64,000 nt of DNA from Mycobacterium intermedium (GCF_002086275.1 NZ_MVHT01000007.1:1-64000), one strand, 5' to 3'; positions 44,048-52,952 are shown, numbered from the stretch's first letter. Notes: generated by a model not told the origin, from the letters alone. Numbers and translations: made by a program.

Positions 44048-46066
44048 GTGGCCACGCAGGTAGATGCCGGGATTCCATCGTTGAGCAGCGACCCAGCTCT
44101 GGAGTTGTACCGGCTGATGAGCAAGGTGCACCACAGTGACCGACGGGTCCGAAAAGGGCTGTCATCGGGCGAGATCGCGATGAGTTACTGGCCCGTGGAG
44201 GGCCAGGAAGCGATGTCGGCGGGCGCGGCTTTGGCCCTCGCACACGACGATCAGCTGGTCACCACTTATCGAGGCCTCGGCGACGTGGTTGCCAAAGGGA
44301 TCGACCTGCCGAAATATTTTGCCGAGATTCTCGGGCGCAGCACCGGCTTGTCGAAAGGCAAGGCCGGGGCGATGGGCATCTTCGACCCTGACCACGGAAT
44401 CGCTTGGACCACCGGCATCGTCGGCGCGGGACCCCTGATCGCCAACGGAATTGCCCTGGCCCAAGCCATGCAATCCACCGGACGAATCGTGCTGGTGAGC
44501 TTCGGAGACGGCGCGACCAGTATCGGCTACGTCCACGAAGCGATGAACATGGCGGCGTTGTGGGCGCTACCCGTGGTGTTCTTTTGCCAGAACAACGCGT
44601 GGGCCGAATGCACCCCCGTGGCTGGCTATACGCGTTCGACGCGACTGTCCGATCGCGCCGCGGGCTACCAGATGCCGGGCGTGACCGTCGATGGCACCGA
44701 TCCGCACGCCGTCTACCAGGCGGTGGCGCAGGCCGTCGAGCGTGCGCGCTCTGGTGGCGGCCCGTCCTTCGTCGAGGCCGTCGCCTACCGCCTCCAGGGG
44801 CATTACTTCGGCGACCAGATGACCTATGCCGACCCCGAAGAGCTTGCGGCCAAGCGCGCCGACCCCCCATTCGCGCGGTACCGGCGACATCTCATCGACA
44901 ACGGTTCGGCCACTGAGGCCGAACTGGACCGCGTCGATGCCGAGCTGATAGCCGAGATCGATGCGGCCTTCGCCGCTGCGCGCGACGCCGAACCGACAGC
45001 GGTCGACGAACTCGACCGCGACGTCTTCGCCGCGGACGGCACCGAATTGGCCCCACCCGTGGCCCAGCGCGCCAGCCTGCCGGACGGCGACACCGAGAAT
45101 CTCGGCCTGGTGCAAGCGATTCACCGCACGCTGGACCGCGCCATGGCCGCGGACGAATCGATCGTGCTGCTCGGGGAAGACATCGCCGACCCAGCGGGTG
45201 GCATGTTCAAAATCACCGCAGGGCTATCGACGAAGTACGGTGCCGACCGGGTCCGCGACACCCCGATCGCCGAGAGTTCGATCATCGGCGCCGCAATCGG
45301 GGCAGCCCTCGGCGGACTGCGGCCGGTCGCGGAGCTGATGTTCATGGACTTCCTCGGAGTCGCCATGGACCAAATCGCCAACCATGCGGCCAAGATTCGA
45401 TACATGTCCGGCGGCCGGCAGGGCGCGCCGATGATCATCCGCGTCATGGTGGGCACCGCCGCGGGCCCGCAGCACTCGCAAGCATTCGAAGCCTGGGCGA
45501 TGCACACCCCGGGCATCAAGGTCGTCTGGCCCAGTACCGCCGCAGACGCCGCCGGGCTGCTCAATGCGTGTCTCGCAGAGGACGATCCTTGCCTGTTCGT
45601 CGAGTCGATGAAGCTGTTTTACGGAGGCGGAAAAGGACCGGTGCCGACCGCCGACTATGTGATCCCGTTGGGGCAGGCCGACATCAAGCGCGTCGGCAGC
45701 GACGCGACCATCTGCACCTACGGATCTATGGTGCACGCGGCGTTGGATGCGGCTGATCGCCTTGCGGCCGAGGGTGTCTCGGTCGAGGTGGTCGACTTGC
45801 GGACCCTCGTGCCGTTGGATCTGACCACAGTGCTCGAATCGGTCCGCAAGACGCGCCGCCTGGTCGTAACACACGAGTCGGTGGGGTTCTGCGGACCCGG
45901 CGCTGAGATCGCAGCCGCGGTGGGGGCCGAATTGTTCGGCGTTCTCGAAAGACCCATTCAACGGGTGGCCGGCAGCTACACACCGGTGCCGCGGGCGGCC
46001 ACCCTGGAAGCCGCTTGCCGCCCGGACGCCGCCCGGGTCGTCGACGCCGTCAGGAGGATCGTGTGA
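44048..46066 (+). CDS. Fused alpha-beta E1 of a 2-oxo acid dehydrogenase-type complex
   Basis: A 672-residue thiamine-diphosphate enzyme in which E1-alpha and E1-beta are one chain. Residues 1 to about 335 are the alpha part: TYRGLGDVVAKGIDLPKYF, GKAGAMGIFDPDHGIAWTTGIVG, and ThDP motif GDG (about residue 153) to NN (about 182). Residues about 345-672 are the transketolase-like beta part: VLLGEDIADPAGGMFKITAGL, DTPIAESSIIGAAIGAALGGLRPVAELMFMDF and the C-terminal domain VEVVDLRTLVPLDLTTVLESV. It would decarboxylate a 2-oxo acid and acylate a lipoyl group. Start GTG 44048 with GAAGGAG upstream. It overlaps the lipoyl protein gene by GTGA. Confidence 0.9.
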   Translation: MATQVDAGIPSLSSDPALELYRLMSKVHHSDRRVRKGLSSGEIAMSYWPVEGQEAMSAGAALALAHDDQLVTTYRGLGDVVAKGIDLPKYFAEILGRSTGLSKGKAGAMGIFDPDHGIAWTTGIVGAGPLIANGIALAQAMQSTGRIVLVSFGDGATSIGYVHEAMNMAALWALPVVFFCQNNAWAECTPVAGYTRSTRLSDRAAGYQMPGVTVDGTDPHAVYQAVAQAVERARSGGGPSFVEAVAYRLQGHYFGDQMTYADPEELAAKRADPPFARYRRHLIDNGSATEAELDRVDAELIAEIDAAFAAARDAEPTAVDELDRDVFAADGTELAPPVAQRASLPDGDTENLGLVQAIHRTLDRAMAADESIVLLGEDIADPAGGMFKITAGLSTKYGADRVRDTPIAESSIIGAAIGAALGGLRPVAELMFMDFLGVAMDQIANHAAKIRYMSGGRQGAPMIIRVMVGTAAGPQHSQAFEAWAMHTPGIKVVWPSTAADAAGLLNACLAEDDPCLFVESMKLFYGGGKGPVPTADYVIPLGQADIKRVGSDATICTYGSMVHAALDAADRLAAEGVSVEVVDLRTLVPLDLTTVLESVRKTRRLVVTHESVGFCGPGAEIAAAVGAELFGVLERPIQRVAGSYTPVPRAATLEAACRPDAARVVDAVRRIV

Positions 46067-46296
46067 TAGAGGTGCGTATGCCCAAGCCGGGTGACGCGAT
46101 CACCGAAGCCGAATTGATCGAGCGCTACGTGGCCGACGGCGCGCGAGTTGCGGAGGGCGACTTGCTTTATCAAATTGCCACGGACAAGGTCGAGATGGAC
46201 ATCGAAGCTCCGGCCAGCGGCGTGGTTGGCTGGAAGGTCGACGTCGGCCAGTCCTACGACGTAGGTACCCTCCTCGCGGTAATCGACGACAAATGA
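46063..46296 (+). CDS. Stand-alone lipoyl-domain protein
   Basis: A 77-residue protein that is nothing but one biotinyl/lipoyl domain: EVRMPKPGDAITEAELIERYV, then lipoylation site ATDKVEMDIEAPASG with Lys42, then GWKVDVGQSYDVGTLLAVIDD. There is no peripheral-subunit-binding or E2 acyltransferase domain, and none is encoded next to it. GTG 46063 overlaps the E1 stop (GTGA) and follows AGGAGG. It must receive the acyl group from the adjacent E1; its onward acceptor is unknown. It overlaps the crotonase gene by ATGA. Confidence 0.88.
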   Translation: MIEVRMPKPGDAITEAELIERYVADGARVAEGDLLYQIATDKVEMDIEAPASGVVGWKVDVGQSYDVGTLLAVIDDK

Positions 46297-47144
46297 CCGC
46301 GCTACCGCATTCGACCGAGGTGGACCTGGCCGCGCCTGAGCTCGTCGGACGGATCGAGGGCGACACGTTGACCGTCACGATCAACCGGCCCGAAAAGAAG
46401 AACGCCGTCACCGCGGACGGCTATCACGGAATCAAACGGGCAGCCATGATCGTCGCCGACGAGCCCGCCTTGAATTTCCTGGTAATCACCGGCGTTGGCG
46501 AAACCTTTTGCGCCGGCGGAGATATGAACGCCGACCATAACCCGGACCGGCGGTGGGATGCCTTCACCGAGTCCTATGACGGGACGCCGTTCGAAACGTT
46601 GGGCAAGATCCCCAAACTCGTCGTATGCGCCGTCAACGGCATCGCGCTCGGTGGGGGTCTGGTCATGACGTTGTTCGCGGATCTGGTTATCGCCTCCGAC
46701 AAAGCTCGATTCCGCGTGCCAGACCTCACCCGCGGCGTGTACGAGGCCTTCGTTGCCGCACGGCTGCCACAGCGACTGGGCACGCTACGGGCCAATCACC
46801 TTATTTACGGCAATGATTGGATCGATGCGGTCGAGGCGGAGCGACTCGGTCTGGTCGGCAAGGTCGTGCCGCACGACACGCTGCTTTCCGAGGTCGACAC
46901 TCTGCTCGATCGAGTTCGCAAGACCGGCCCCGCCGCACGGGCAGCAATGAAACGCGAGATGGCCCGCGCCTTACCCCCCGTCGACGTCACCGGTTACTGG
47001 TCGTCCATCGGCACCGCCGAGCAGATCGAAGCCTTTACCGCGTTCCTGCAGAAGAGATCACCGGAATGGCCGCCGGCCAATGATGACCGTGCCGCCTTCG
47101 TGCAGACACGTCGTCCGATCTACCTGCCACCCCAGCCCGACTGA
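46293..47144 (+). CDS. Enoyl-CoA hydratase/isomerase superfamily protein (crotonase 2)
   Basis: A 283-residue crotonase: INRPEKKNAVTADGYHGIKRA, GVGETFCAGGDMNAD, NGIALGGGLVMTLFADLV and RVPDLTRGVYEAFVAARLPQ. The first catalytic Glu is replaced by Val and the second by Asp, so a decarboxylase, isomerase or C-C hydrolase role is as likely as hydration. The C-terminus is extended (PEWPPANDDRAAFVQTRRPIYLPP). It is the third gene of the E1-lipoyl-crotonase operon, overlapping by ATGA. Confidence 0.82.
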   Translation: MTALPHSTEVDLAAPELVGRIEGDTLTVTINRPEKKNAVTADGYHGIKRAAMIVADEPALNFLVITGVGETFCAGGDMNADHNPDRRWDAFTESYDGTPFETLGKIPKLVVCAVNGIALGGGLVMTLFADLVIASDKARFRVPDLTRGVYEAFVAARLPQRLGTLRANHLIYGNDWIDAVEAERLGLVGKVVPHDTLLSEVDTLLDRVRKTGPAARAAMKREMARALPPVDVTGYWSSIGTAEQIEAFTAFLQKRSPEWPPANDDRAAFVQTRRPIYLPPQPD

Positions 47145-47176
47145 CGTCACATCGACGTGAATCAACATGGCCTGCA

Positions 47177-47208
47177 TGACAAATAGACACTATTTGTTCT
47201 ATCATTCA
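47177..47208 (+). promoter_or_regulatory. Promoter of crotonase 3, leaderless
   Basis: TGACAA (47177-47182) and TATCAT (47200-47205) are separated by 17 bp, and the ATG at 47211 lies 5 bp after the -10. There is no ribosome binding site. The core promoter contains TGTTCTATCATTCA (47195-47208), the cluster motif, so repressor binding here would cover the -10. Confidence 0.6.
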
Positions 47209-47210
47209 GC

Positions 47211-48011
47211 ATGATGACGGACATACCGCGCGGCACCTCGGAACTGACCGGATGCAACGAAATCCTGGTTGCTGCGGACGGGCCAGTCCGGATCGTGACG
47301 CTGAACAACCCGGACAACGCCAACGCGGTCAACAACACGATGCACACCGCGTTCACCCGACTGTGGGCCTCGCTCGCCGAGGACCCCGACGCCCGCGCGG
47401 TCCTGATCACCGGCACGGGAGACTACTTCTCCGCGGGCGGAAACCTGGTGGAGTGGCTGGAAACTCATGTCAACAACCCGGTCACTCGCCGCGCCGGGAT
47501 GCGTGACGCTCGGCGAATTGTGCGTGACATGATCGACTTTCCGCTGCCCGTTGTCGCTGCAGTGAACGGGCCGGCGGTCGGATTCGGCTGCAGCATCGCC
47601 GTGTTGTGTGACATCGTGCTGATCTCCGACCGGGCATTCTTCGCCGATACCCACGTCGCGAGCGGCCTGGTCGCCGGCGACGGCGGGTCGGTGCTGTGGC
47701 CATTGTTGATGAGCCTGATCAAGGCCAAGGAGTACCTGATGCTCGGCGAGCGCATCAAGGCGGAGAAGGCCGTCGAGTTGGGCCTGGCCAACCGGGTGGT
47801 GCCGCACGCCGAGATCAAGCAAGAGGGCCTCGCGGTGGCACACCGCCTTGCGGCGCTACCCGCGCGGGCGGTTCAGGACACCAAGCGGACCTTGAATCTA
47901 CATGCGCAGCGCGCAATTACCGGCATTCTTGAGTACGGAATATCGGCCGAGACGGAGTGTTTCACCACTCCCGAGCACCGCGCCGCGATCGACAAGTTCC
48001 TCAACCGGTAA
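47211..48011 (+). CDS. Enoyl-CoA hydratase/isomerase superfamily protein (crotonase 3)
   Basis: A 266-residue crotonase: LNNPDNANAVNNTMHTAF, GTGDYFSAGGNLVEW, NGPAVGFGCSIAVLCDIVLISDRAFFADTHVASGLVAGDGGSVLWPLL. Neither classical catalytic Glu is present (GFGCSI; DTHVA). An acidic residue in the GDGG segment is shared with some isomerase-like members. The ATG at 47211 is probably leaderless, with an alternative ATG one codon on. It is followed 10 bp after its stop by crotonase 4. Confidence 0.82.
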   Translation: MMTDIPRGTSELTGCNEILVAADGPVRIVTLNNPDNANAVNNTMHTAFTRLWASLAEDPDARAVLITGTGDYFSAGGNLVEWLETHVNNPVTRRAGMRDARRIVRDMIDFPLPVVAAVNGPAVGFGCSIAVLCDIVLISDRAFFADTHVASGLVAGDGGSVLWPLLMSLIKAKEYLMLGERIKAEKAVELGLANRVVPHAEIKQEGLAVAHRLAALPARAVQDTKRTLNLHAQRAITGILEYGISAETECFTTPEHRAAIDKFLNR

Positions 48012-48021
48012 CGCACAGGCC

Positions 48022-48786
48022 ATGGACGACACCGCGGACGCTGCATTAATCCTGCGCGAGGACCACGACGGTGTCACGACACTGTTGCTCAACCGGCCCC
48101 GCCAGCGCAACGCTTTGCGCTACGAGTCGTGGACCGAGCTGTCGGCGCTGCTCGGCGCTGCCGTCGAAGACCGCAGCCGCGCCGTGGTTCTCGCCGGATC
48201 AAATGGATTCTTCTGCGCCGGTGGGGATTTGAAAACCGGCCCGGCACACGGTGATGGACCTTTGGCGCCCGCCGGCCGCGTCGAACACGCACAACGGGTC
48301 ATGGCGCAACTCAGGGCACTTCCAGTGCCGACGATCGCTGCGGTCGAGGGCGCCGCGGTCGGCCTCGGTTGGAGCCTGGCCCTGTCGTGCGACCTCGTGG
48401 TGTGTGCCTCCGACGCGTTCTTCGCCGCGCCGTTCGTGGCACGCGCGGTGGTGCCCGACGGCGGACTGGCCTGGCGTCTCACGGAGCAACTGGGTCGCCA
48501 CCGCGCGGCATCGCTGTTGCTTCGCGGTGGCAGATTGCCTGCCGTCGAAGCCGAACGGATCGGACTAGTTACCGATTTGGTGGAACCAGGGACGGCAATC
48601 GACCGTGCGCGTGACATCGCCATCGAGTTGATGAAGGCCGACCCCGGTGCGGTGGAAATGACCAAGAGGCTTATCAATTCGGCCGAAAGCGCTCAACTGG
48701 CATCGTTCCTGCCGCTCGAACTGGCGATGGCGACCGTGGCACAGCAACGCTCGGCCGCGGCAGACGCGCGAACCGCCTTCTCCTAG
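48022..48786 (+). CDS. Enoyl-CoA hydratase/isomerase superfamily protein (crotonase 4)
   Basis: A 254-residue crotonase: LNRPRQRNALRYESWTELSALLG, GSNGFFCAGGDLKTG, EGAAVGLGWSLALSCDLVVCASDAFFAAPFVARAVVPDGGLAWRLTEQLGRH. The two catalytic Glu positions are Ser and Phe; the VPDGG Asp is typical of enoyl-CoA isomerase/PaaG-like proteins. Start ATG 48022. It is co-transcribed with crotonase 3 and ends just before a short CCTCAGGGG tandem repeat that separates it from the convergent acyl-CoA dehydrogenase. Confidence 0.82.
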   Translation: MDDTADAALILREDHDGVTTLLLNRPRQRNALRYESWTELSALLGAAVEDRSRAVVLAGSNGFFCAGGDLKTGPAHGDGPLAPAGRVEHAQRVMAQLRALPVPTIAAVEGAAVGLGWSLALSCDLVVCASDAFFAAPFVARAVVPDGGLAWRLTEQLGRHRAASLLLRGGRLPAVEAERIGLVTDLVEPGTAIDRARDIAIELMKADPGAVEMTKRLINSAESAQLASFLPLELAMATVAQQRSAAADARTAFS

Positions 48787-48825
48787 CCTCAGGGGGCCTC
48801 AGGGGCCTCAGGGGCCTCAGCGGGG
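48787..48825. repeat. Short tandem repeat CCTCAGGGG between convergent genes
   Basis: Four consecutive copies of CCTCAGGGG(G) run from the TAG of crotonase 4 into the last codons of the acyl-CoA dehydrogenase at 48817; the fourth copy contains its TGA stop. Copies are 10, 9, 9 and about 11 bp. No terminator hairpin is otherwise evident here. Confidence 0.8.
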
Positions 48826-50019
48826 CAGGCCCAAGCCGGACGTCGAGATCAAATCGCGCTGGATCTCGCTGGTCCCCCCACCGATCGAGTGCAGCAACGA
48901 CAGCAACAGTCCCTCGGAGAAGTGGCCGTGGAGCAGGGCGTCCGGATCATCGGGCAGGAGTTCGCCTGCGGGACCGAGTATCTGGGCTCCGAGCGAGCGA
49001 AGTTCGGCGGTCAGTTCGGAGTGGTACAGCTTGGACAGGGACGGCAGGGCGGGATCCAGGGCGCCCGCGGCTTGCAGGGTCGCCACCCGATAGGACAGCG
49101 CGCGACCAACTTCGACACGTTCGAAGGCCCGGGCCAGTGCGATGCGGGTGTTCGGATCAGCGAGCGGATCGTGCGGCGCGCCTCGTTGCGCGTGACACCA
49201 GTCGATCAGTTCGTCGAGATAGCGCTGCGCCTGCGCGGCCCGGGTGATATTCGATCGCTCCACGTCCAGCAGCGCTTTGCCAACCGTCCAACCCTGTCCC
49301 TCGGCCCCAACGAGATTGGCAGCCGGTACCCGGACGCCGTCGAAAAACTCCTCGGCAAAAGTGGGATAGCCGGTCATCGACCTGATCGGCCGGCGGGTGA
49401 TACCGGGAGTGTTCAGGTCGACCAAGAAGAAGGAGATGCCCGCCTGGCGCTTTTCGCCGACCGGCGTTGTGCGGGCCAGCACGAAAATCCAATCGGCGAG
49501 AACCCCGTTGCTGGTCCACGTCTTCTGCCCATCGAGGATGTAATGGTCGCCATCACGTCGGGCGGTCATACGCAGCGCCGCCAGATCCGATCCGGCCTCG
49601 GGTTCGGAATACCCTTGTGCCCACATACGTTCCGAGCGCGCGATGGCCGGCAGGTGTTCCGCCTTCTGTTCGGCCGTACCGTATCTGAACAATATGGGCG
49701 CCAGCATGTTCACGCCGTTGGTATTCACCAGCGGCGCCCCCGCATAGGCGAGTTCCTCGCGGATGACGACCTGTTCGACGACGCCTCGCCCGCCCCCGCC
49801 GTATTCGGCCGGCCAGTGCGGCACGAACCATCCTTGCGCGTGTAGTTCCCGGCAGAACGAGACGGCGCGTTCGTGCGCGTCGCGCGGTAGGTAGTCGGGA
49901 TTGGCTGCGGTACGGCGGAATTCGTCGGGCAGGTTACGGGCAAGCCATTCCCGGACCGAAGCTCGCAGCGATTCGGTCTTCTCGTCCCCGCCAAAACGGA
50001 TGATCGGCTTAAGGGGCAT
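48817..50019 (-). CDS. Acyl-CoA dehydrogenase
   Basis: A 400-residue ACAD: FVPHWPAEYGGGGRGVVEQVVIREELAYAGAP, AQGYSEPEAGSDLAALRMTARRDG and LDGQKTWTSNGVLADWIFVLART in family pattern, ending SIGGGTSEIQRDLISTSGLGLPR. The usual YEGT Glu is Gly, but LLDVERSNI places a Glu at the isovaleryl-CoA dehydrogenase (helix G) position, so a catalytic base is available. Mycobacterial steroid ACAD catalytic subunits show this pattern. It needs an electron-transfer flavoprotein. Start ATG 50019, two bases after the crotonase 5 stop. Confidence 0.9.
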   Translation of the reverse strand: MPLKPIIRFGGDEKTESLRASVREWLARNLPDEFRRTAANPDYLPRDAHERAVSFCRELHAQGWFVPHWPAEYGGGGRGVVEQVVIREELAYAGAPLVNTNGVNMLAPILFRYGTAEQKAEHLPAIARSERMWAQGYSEPEAGSDLAALRMTARRDGDHYILDGQKTWTSNGVLADWIFVLARTTPVGEKRQAGISFFLVDLNTPGITRRPIRSMTGYPTFAEEFFDGVRVPAANLVGAEGQGWTVGKALLDVERSNITRAAQAQRYLDELIDWCHAQRGAPHDPLADPNTRIALARAFERVEVGRALSYRVATLQAAGALDPALPSLSKLYHSELTAELRSLGAQILGPAGELLPDDPDALLHGHFSEGLLLSLLHSIGGGTSEIQRDLISTSGLGLPR

Positions 50020-50021
50020 GC

Positions 50022-50834
50022 TCAGATCCGATCAGTGGGTTTCGAGCCCTTCTTCATCAGTTGTGCCAGGAATTGCTGGAACTCCGCGCTACCGGTCACC
50101 ATTGCCTGCAGATCATTACTGGCCTGCTGATGGGTGCGGAAGCCCATGGTTTCCCAGGCCCGGATGACGCCGGACTTGACCGCTTGCAACGTGATCAGCG
50201 GGGCCTTGGCGATCTGCGCGGCCAATTCCTCGACGGTGCTTTCGAGTTCATCAGCGGGAACCACCCTGTTGACCAAACCAAACTCCAGCGCCTCGGCGGC
50301 GGTCAACCGCTGTGCGGTGTAGAGGTACTCCGCAGCACGTTTGTAGTTCATGAATACCCATGGCTCGAACATCGTTTCGGCGCCCGGCAGTCCGAATCCG
50401 GGAACCAGTGGCATCTGGAACCAGGCGTCCTCCGAGCACACGGTGATCTCGGGGATCAGCGCCCAGGTGGTGCCTCCGCCGATCGCGTAACCGTGCACCT
50501 GAGCGATCACCGGCTTGGGGAACTCCCAAAGCTTGAGGACCGGCCACAAAAACAACTGCGCGGCCGATCGCCAAATTTTCCCCGATGCTTCGAACTCGGC
50601 CTTGAACTCGGGGTAGGCGCCAGTGGGCACGTGACCCGAGCAGAAGCCCCTGCCGTTGGCCTTGATGATGACAACCTTGATGTTGTAGTCGTACTGCGCA
50701 TCGTCTAAGGCGTGGTTGACGCTGTGGACCATTTCGGAGGTCTGGGCATTGGCGGCATCCGGATTGTTCAGAATGATCCGCGCGATGGGACCGTCTTTTT
50801 CGTAGACGACATGCTCGAGCTCTTGCGTTTCCAC
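50022..50834 (-). CDS. Enoyl-CoA hydratase/isomerase superfamily protein (crotonase 5)
   Basis: A 270-residue crotonase: LNNPDAANAQTSEMVHSVNHAL, ANGRGFCSGHVPTGAYPEFKAEFEASGKIW (the oxyanion-hole loop is unusual, SGHVP replacing SGGDL), HGYAIGGGTTWALIPEITVCSEDAWFQMPLVPGFGLPGAETMFEPWVFM. Both Glu positions are lost (GGGTTW; QMPL). The altered loop suggests a substrate larger or chemically different from a simple enoyl-CoA. Start ATG 50834. It is upstream of and coupled to the acyl-CoA dehydrogenase. Confidence 0.8.
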   Translation of the reverse strand: METQELEHVVYEKDGPIARIILNNPDAANAQTSEMVHSVNHALDDAQYDYNIKVVIIKANGRGFCSGHVPTGAYPEFKAEFEASGKIWRSAAQLFLWPVLKLWEFPKPVIAQVHGYAIGGGTTWALIPEITVCSEDAWFQMPLVPGFGLPGAETMFEPWVFMNYKRAAEYLYTAQRLTAAEALEFGLVNRVVPADELESTVEELAAQIAKAPLITLQAVKSGVIRAWETMGFRTHQQASNDLQAMVTGSAEFQQFLAQLMKKGSKPTDRI

Positions 50835-50935
50835 GTTATCTGTTCGTCCTCTCGACAGGGCGGGGAGCCCTTAGCACCACGATAGTGCAACTACACATAT
50901 AATGTATTACTGTTCTTTGCGGAAGGGCGGTGCTG

Positions 50936-52132
50936 ATGACCACGACGGACTTGCGTTGGGATCCTTTCGACCGTGCCCTGCATGTTGACCCGTACGCGGT
51001 GTGGAAACGATTGCGCGACGAAGCGCCGGTGTATCGCAACGAGGAATACAACTTCTACGCGTTGAGCAGGTTCTCCGACGTCCTGGAGGCGTCACTGGAC
51101 ACCGAGACCTTCTCCTCGCAGCACGGCATCACGTTGGACGCCATCACTGATGAACCCTGGCCATCGCCCAGAGCGATGATCATGATGGATCCCCCCGATC
51201 ACACCGCGTTGCGAAAGATGGTCAACCGCACGTTCTTTCGGACCAAGATCGCAGAACTCGAGGAGCATATCCGCGGGCTGTGTCGCGGCTACCTGGACCC
51301 CTTCGTCGGGAGCGGCGGCTTCGACTACGTGCGCGATTTCTCGATGAAGTTGCCGGTGATGGTGATCAGCTCCCTACTAGGATTTCCCGAGGAGGATCAC
51401 GACAACCTCCGGGAATGGTCGGATGCCCAGGTCCACCGCGATGACGGCTCGCCGCAGCTCAGCGAGGCGGGCCGGGAGGCCAACGTCAAGCTGTTCAGCT
51501 ATTACACCGCCCAGATCCAGCAACGCCGGGGCAACCCGACCGACGATATCGTCGGCAATCTGATGGTTTCCGACCTGGTCCAGCCCGACCGCGAGACTCG
51601 TCGCCTGGACGACACCGAGTTGTTGATGTTCATCGCCATGATCAACGTCGCGGGTAACGAGACGGTGGCGCGGCTACTGGGCTGGGCGGCTCTGACGCTC
51701 TGGCGCAATCCAGAGCAGCGGGTCAAGCTGGTCGACAATCCCCAGTTGATCGGCAACGCCGTCGAGGAACTGCTTCGTTATGACGCGCCGTCGCCGGTAC
51801 AAGGCCGTTACACCGAACGCGACGTCACCTTCCATGGTCAGCTCATACCCAAGGGCTCGCGGGTGGCGTTACTGACCGGGTCGGCCGGTCGCGACGAGCG
51901 CCAGTACGAGAACCCGGATGTTTTCGATGTTGAACGAACCGGAATCCGCCACATCAGCTTCGGCCACGGGTCACATTTCTGCCTGGGTGCCGCACTTGCG
52001 CGCCTGGAAGCCCGAGTGGCGCTGGAGGAGACGCTTGCGCGGTTTCCCACGTGGGACGTCGACGAAGATGCGGTGCGATATGTGCACACCAATTCGGTGC
52101 GCGGCCCGGCCAGCGTGCCCATCCGACTGTGA
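50936..52132 (+). CDS. Cytochrome P450 (second of four)
   Basis: A 398-residue class I P450: IMMDPPDHTALRKMVNRTFF in the C-helix, I-helix FIAMINVAGNETVARLLGW, ExxR in AVEELLRYDAPSPVQGRY and haem loop ISFGHGSHFCLGAALARLEAR. I use ATG 50936 (MTTTDLRWDPFD) with GGAAGGG 8 bp upstream; a GTG six bases earlier is too close to that site. The stop overlaps the start of crotonase 6 (GTGA), so an oxygenase and a crotonase are co-translated. Confidence 0.94.
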   Translation: MTTTDLRWDPFDRALHVDPYAVWKRLRDEAPVYRNEEYNFYALSRFSDVLEASLDTETFSSQHGITLDAITDEPWPSPRAMIMMDPPDHTALRKMVNRTFFRTKIAELEEHIRGLCRGYLDPFVGSGGFDYVRDFSMKLPVMVISSLLGFPEEDHDNLREWSDAQVHRDDGSPQLSEAGREANVKLFSYYTAQIQQRRGNPTDDIVGNLMVSDLVQPDRETRRLDDTELLMFIAMINVAGNETVARLLGWAALTLWRNPEQRVKLVDNPQLIGNAVEELLRYDAPSPVQGRYTERDVTFHGQLIPKGSRVALLTGSAGRDERQYENPDVFDVERTGIRHISFGHGSHFCLGAALARLEARVALEETLARFPTWDVDEDAVRYVHTNSVRGPASVPIRL

Positions 52133-52929
52133 TCACTCCCGATGTGGTCGTACGCACCGAGGATGGGGTGCGTTGGCTGATCCTCGACCGGCCAGACGTC
52201 GGCAACTCGGTCACGCGTGCCATGCAGCGCAGCCTGATCGAAAATCTCGCTGATGCCACCGAGAATCCCGACGTGCGGGCCGTGGTGCTCACCGGCACCG
52301 GAGACAAACACTTCTGTACTGGACCAAATTTGCGCGACCCTGGGATGCAACCGAGGAAAGACCGCATCGCCGGCGACGCGGCGCGCATCTTGCGTTCGGG
52401 TTCACAAGCGGTGGTCTCGGCACTGCTCGATTGCGAGAAGCCGGTGCTCTGCGCGCTCAATGGCGTCGCCGCCGGAATCGGCGCCAGTATGGCGCTGGCC
52501 TGCGACCTCATAGTTGCCACCGAAAGCGCCCGTCTGATGGCGCTTTTCACGCGCCGCGGTCTGGCGCCCGACGGCGGCGCCGCCTATCTGCTGGCCCGCA
52601 AGGTGCCCTTTAACGTCGCCAAACAACTGCTGTTTTTCGGCGAAACACTGACCGCGCCCGAAGCCTACCGAATCGGCCTGGTCAACAAAGTGGTGCCCGA
52701 CGGCGATCTCCCTAGCGAGGCGACCGCCTGGGCACAACGCCTCGCGCAAGGACCGACGCGCGCTTTCGCTGCCGCCAAGGCGATGCTCAATCACGCACTG
52801 GACGTCGATCGTGATGCGGCCTTTCGAACCGAGGCGCTGCTCGTGGAACAGGTCGCCGCCACCGACGATGTTGCCGAAGGAATGGCAGCCTTTGTCGAAC
52901 GACGCGACCCCGAATTCCGCGGCCGCTGA
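52129..52929 (+). CDS. Enoyl-CoA hydratase/isomerase superfamily protein (crotonase 6)
   Basis: A 266-residue crotonase: LDRPDVGNSVTRAMQRSLIENL, GTGDKHFCTGPNLRDPG (oxyanion loop CTGPN replacing CAGGD), NGVAAGIGASMALACDLIVATESARLMALFTRRGLAPDGGAAYLLARKV. Neither catalytic Glu is present; APDGG resembles isomerase-like members. The start is GTG 52129 overlapping the P450 stop. Coupling to a P450 suggests action on the oxygenated, CoA-linked product, but the reaction cannot be named. Confidence 0.8.
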   Translation: MITPDVVVRTEDGVRWLILDRPDVGNSVTRAMQRSLIENLADATENPDVRAVVLTGTGDKHFCTGPNLRDPGMQPRKDRIAGDAARILRSGSQAVVSALLDCEKPVLCALNGVAAGIGASMALACDLIVATESARLMALFTRRGLAPDGGAAYLLARKVPFNVAKQLLFFGETLTAPEAYRIGLVNKVVPDGDLPSEATAWAQRLAQGPTRAFAAAKAMLNHALDVDRDAAFRTEALLVEQVAATDDVAEGMAAFVERRDPEFRGR

Positions 52930-52952
52930 CGGGCTTTTGACGAGTTCGGCTG

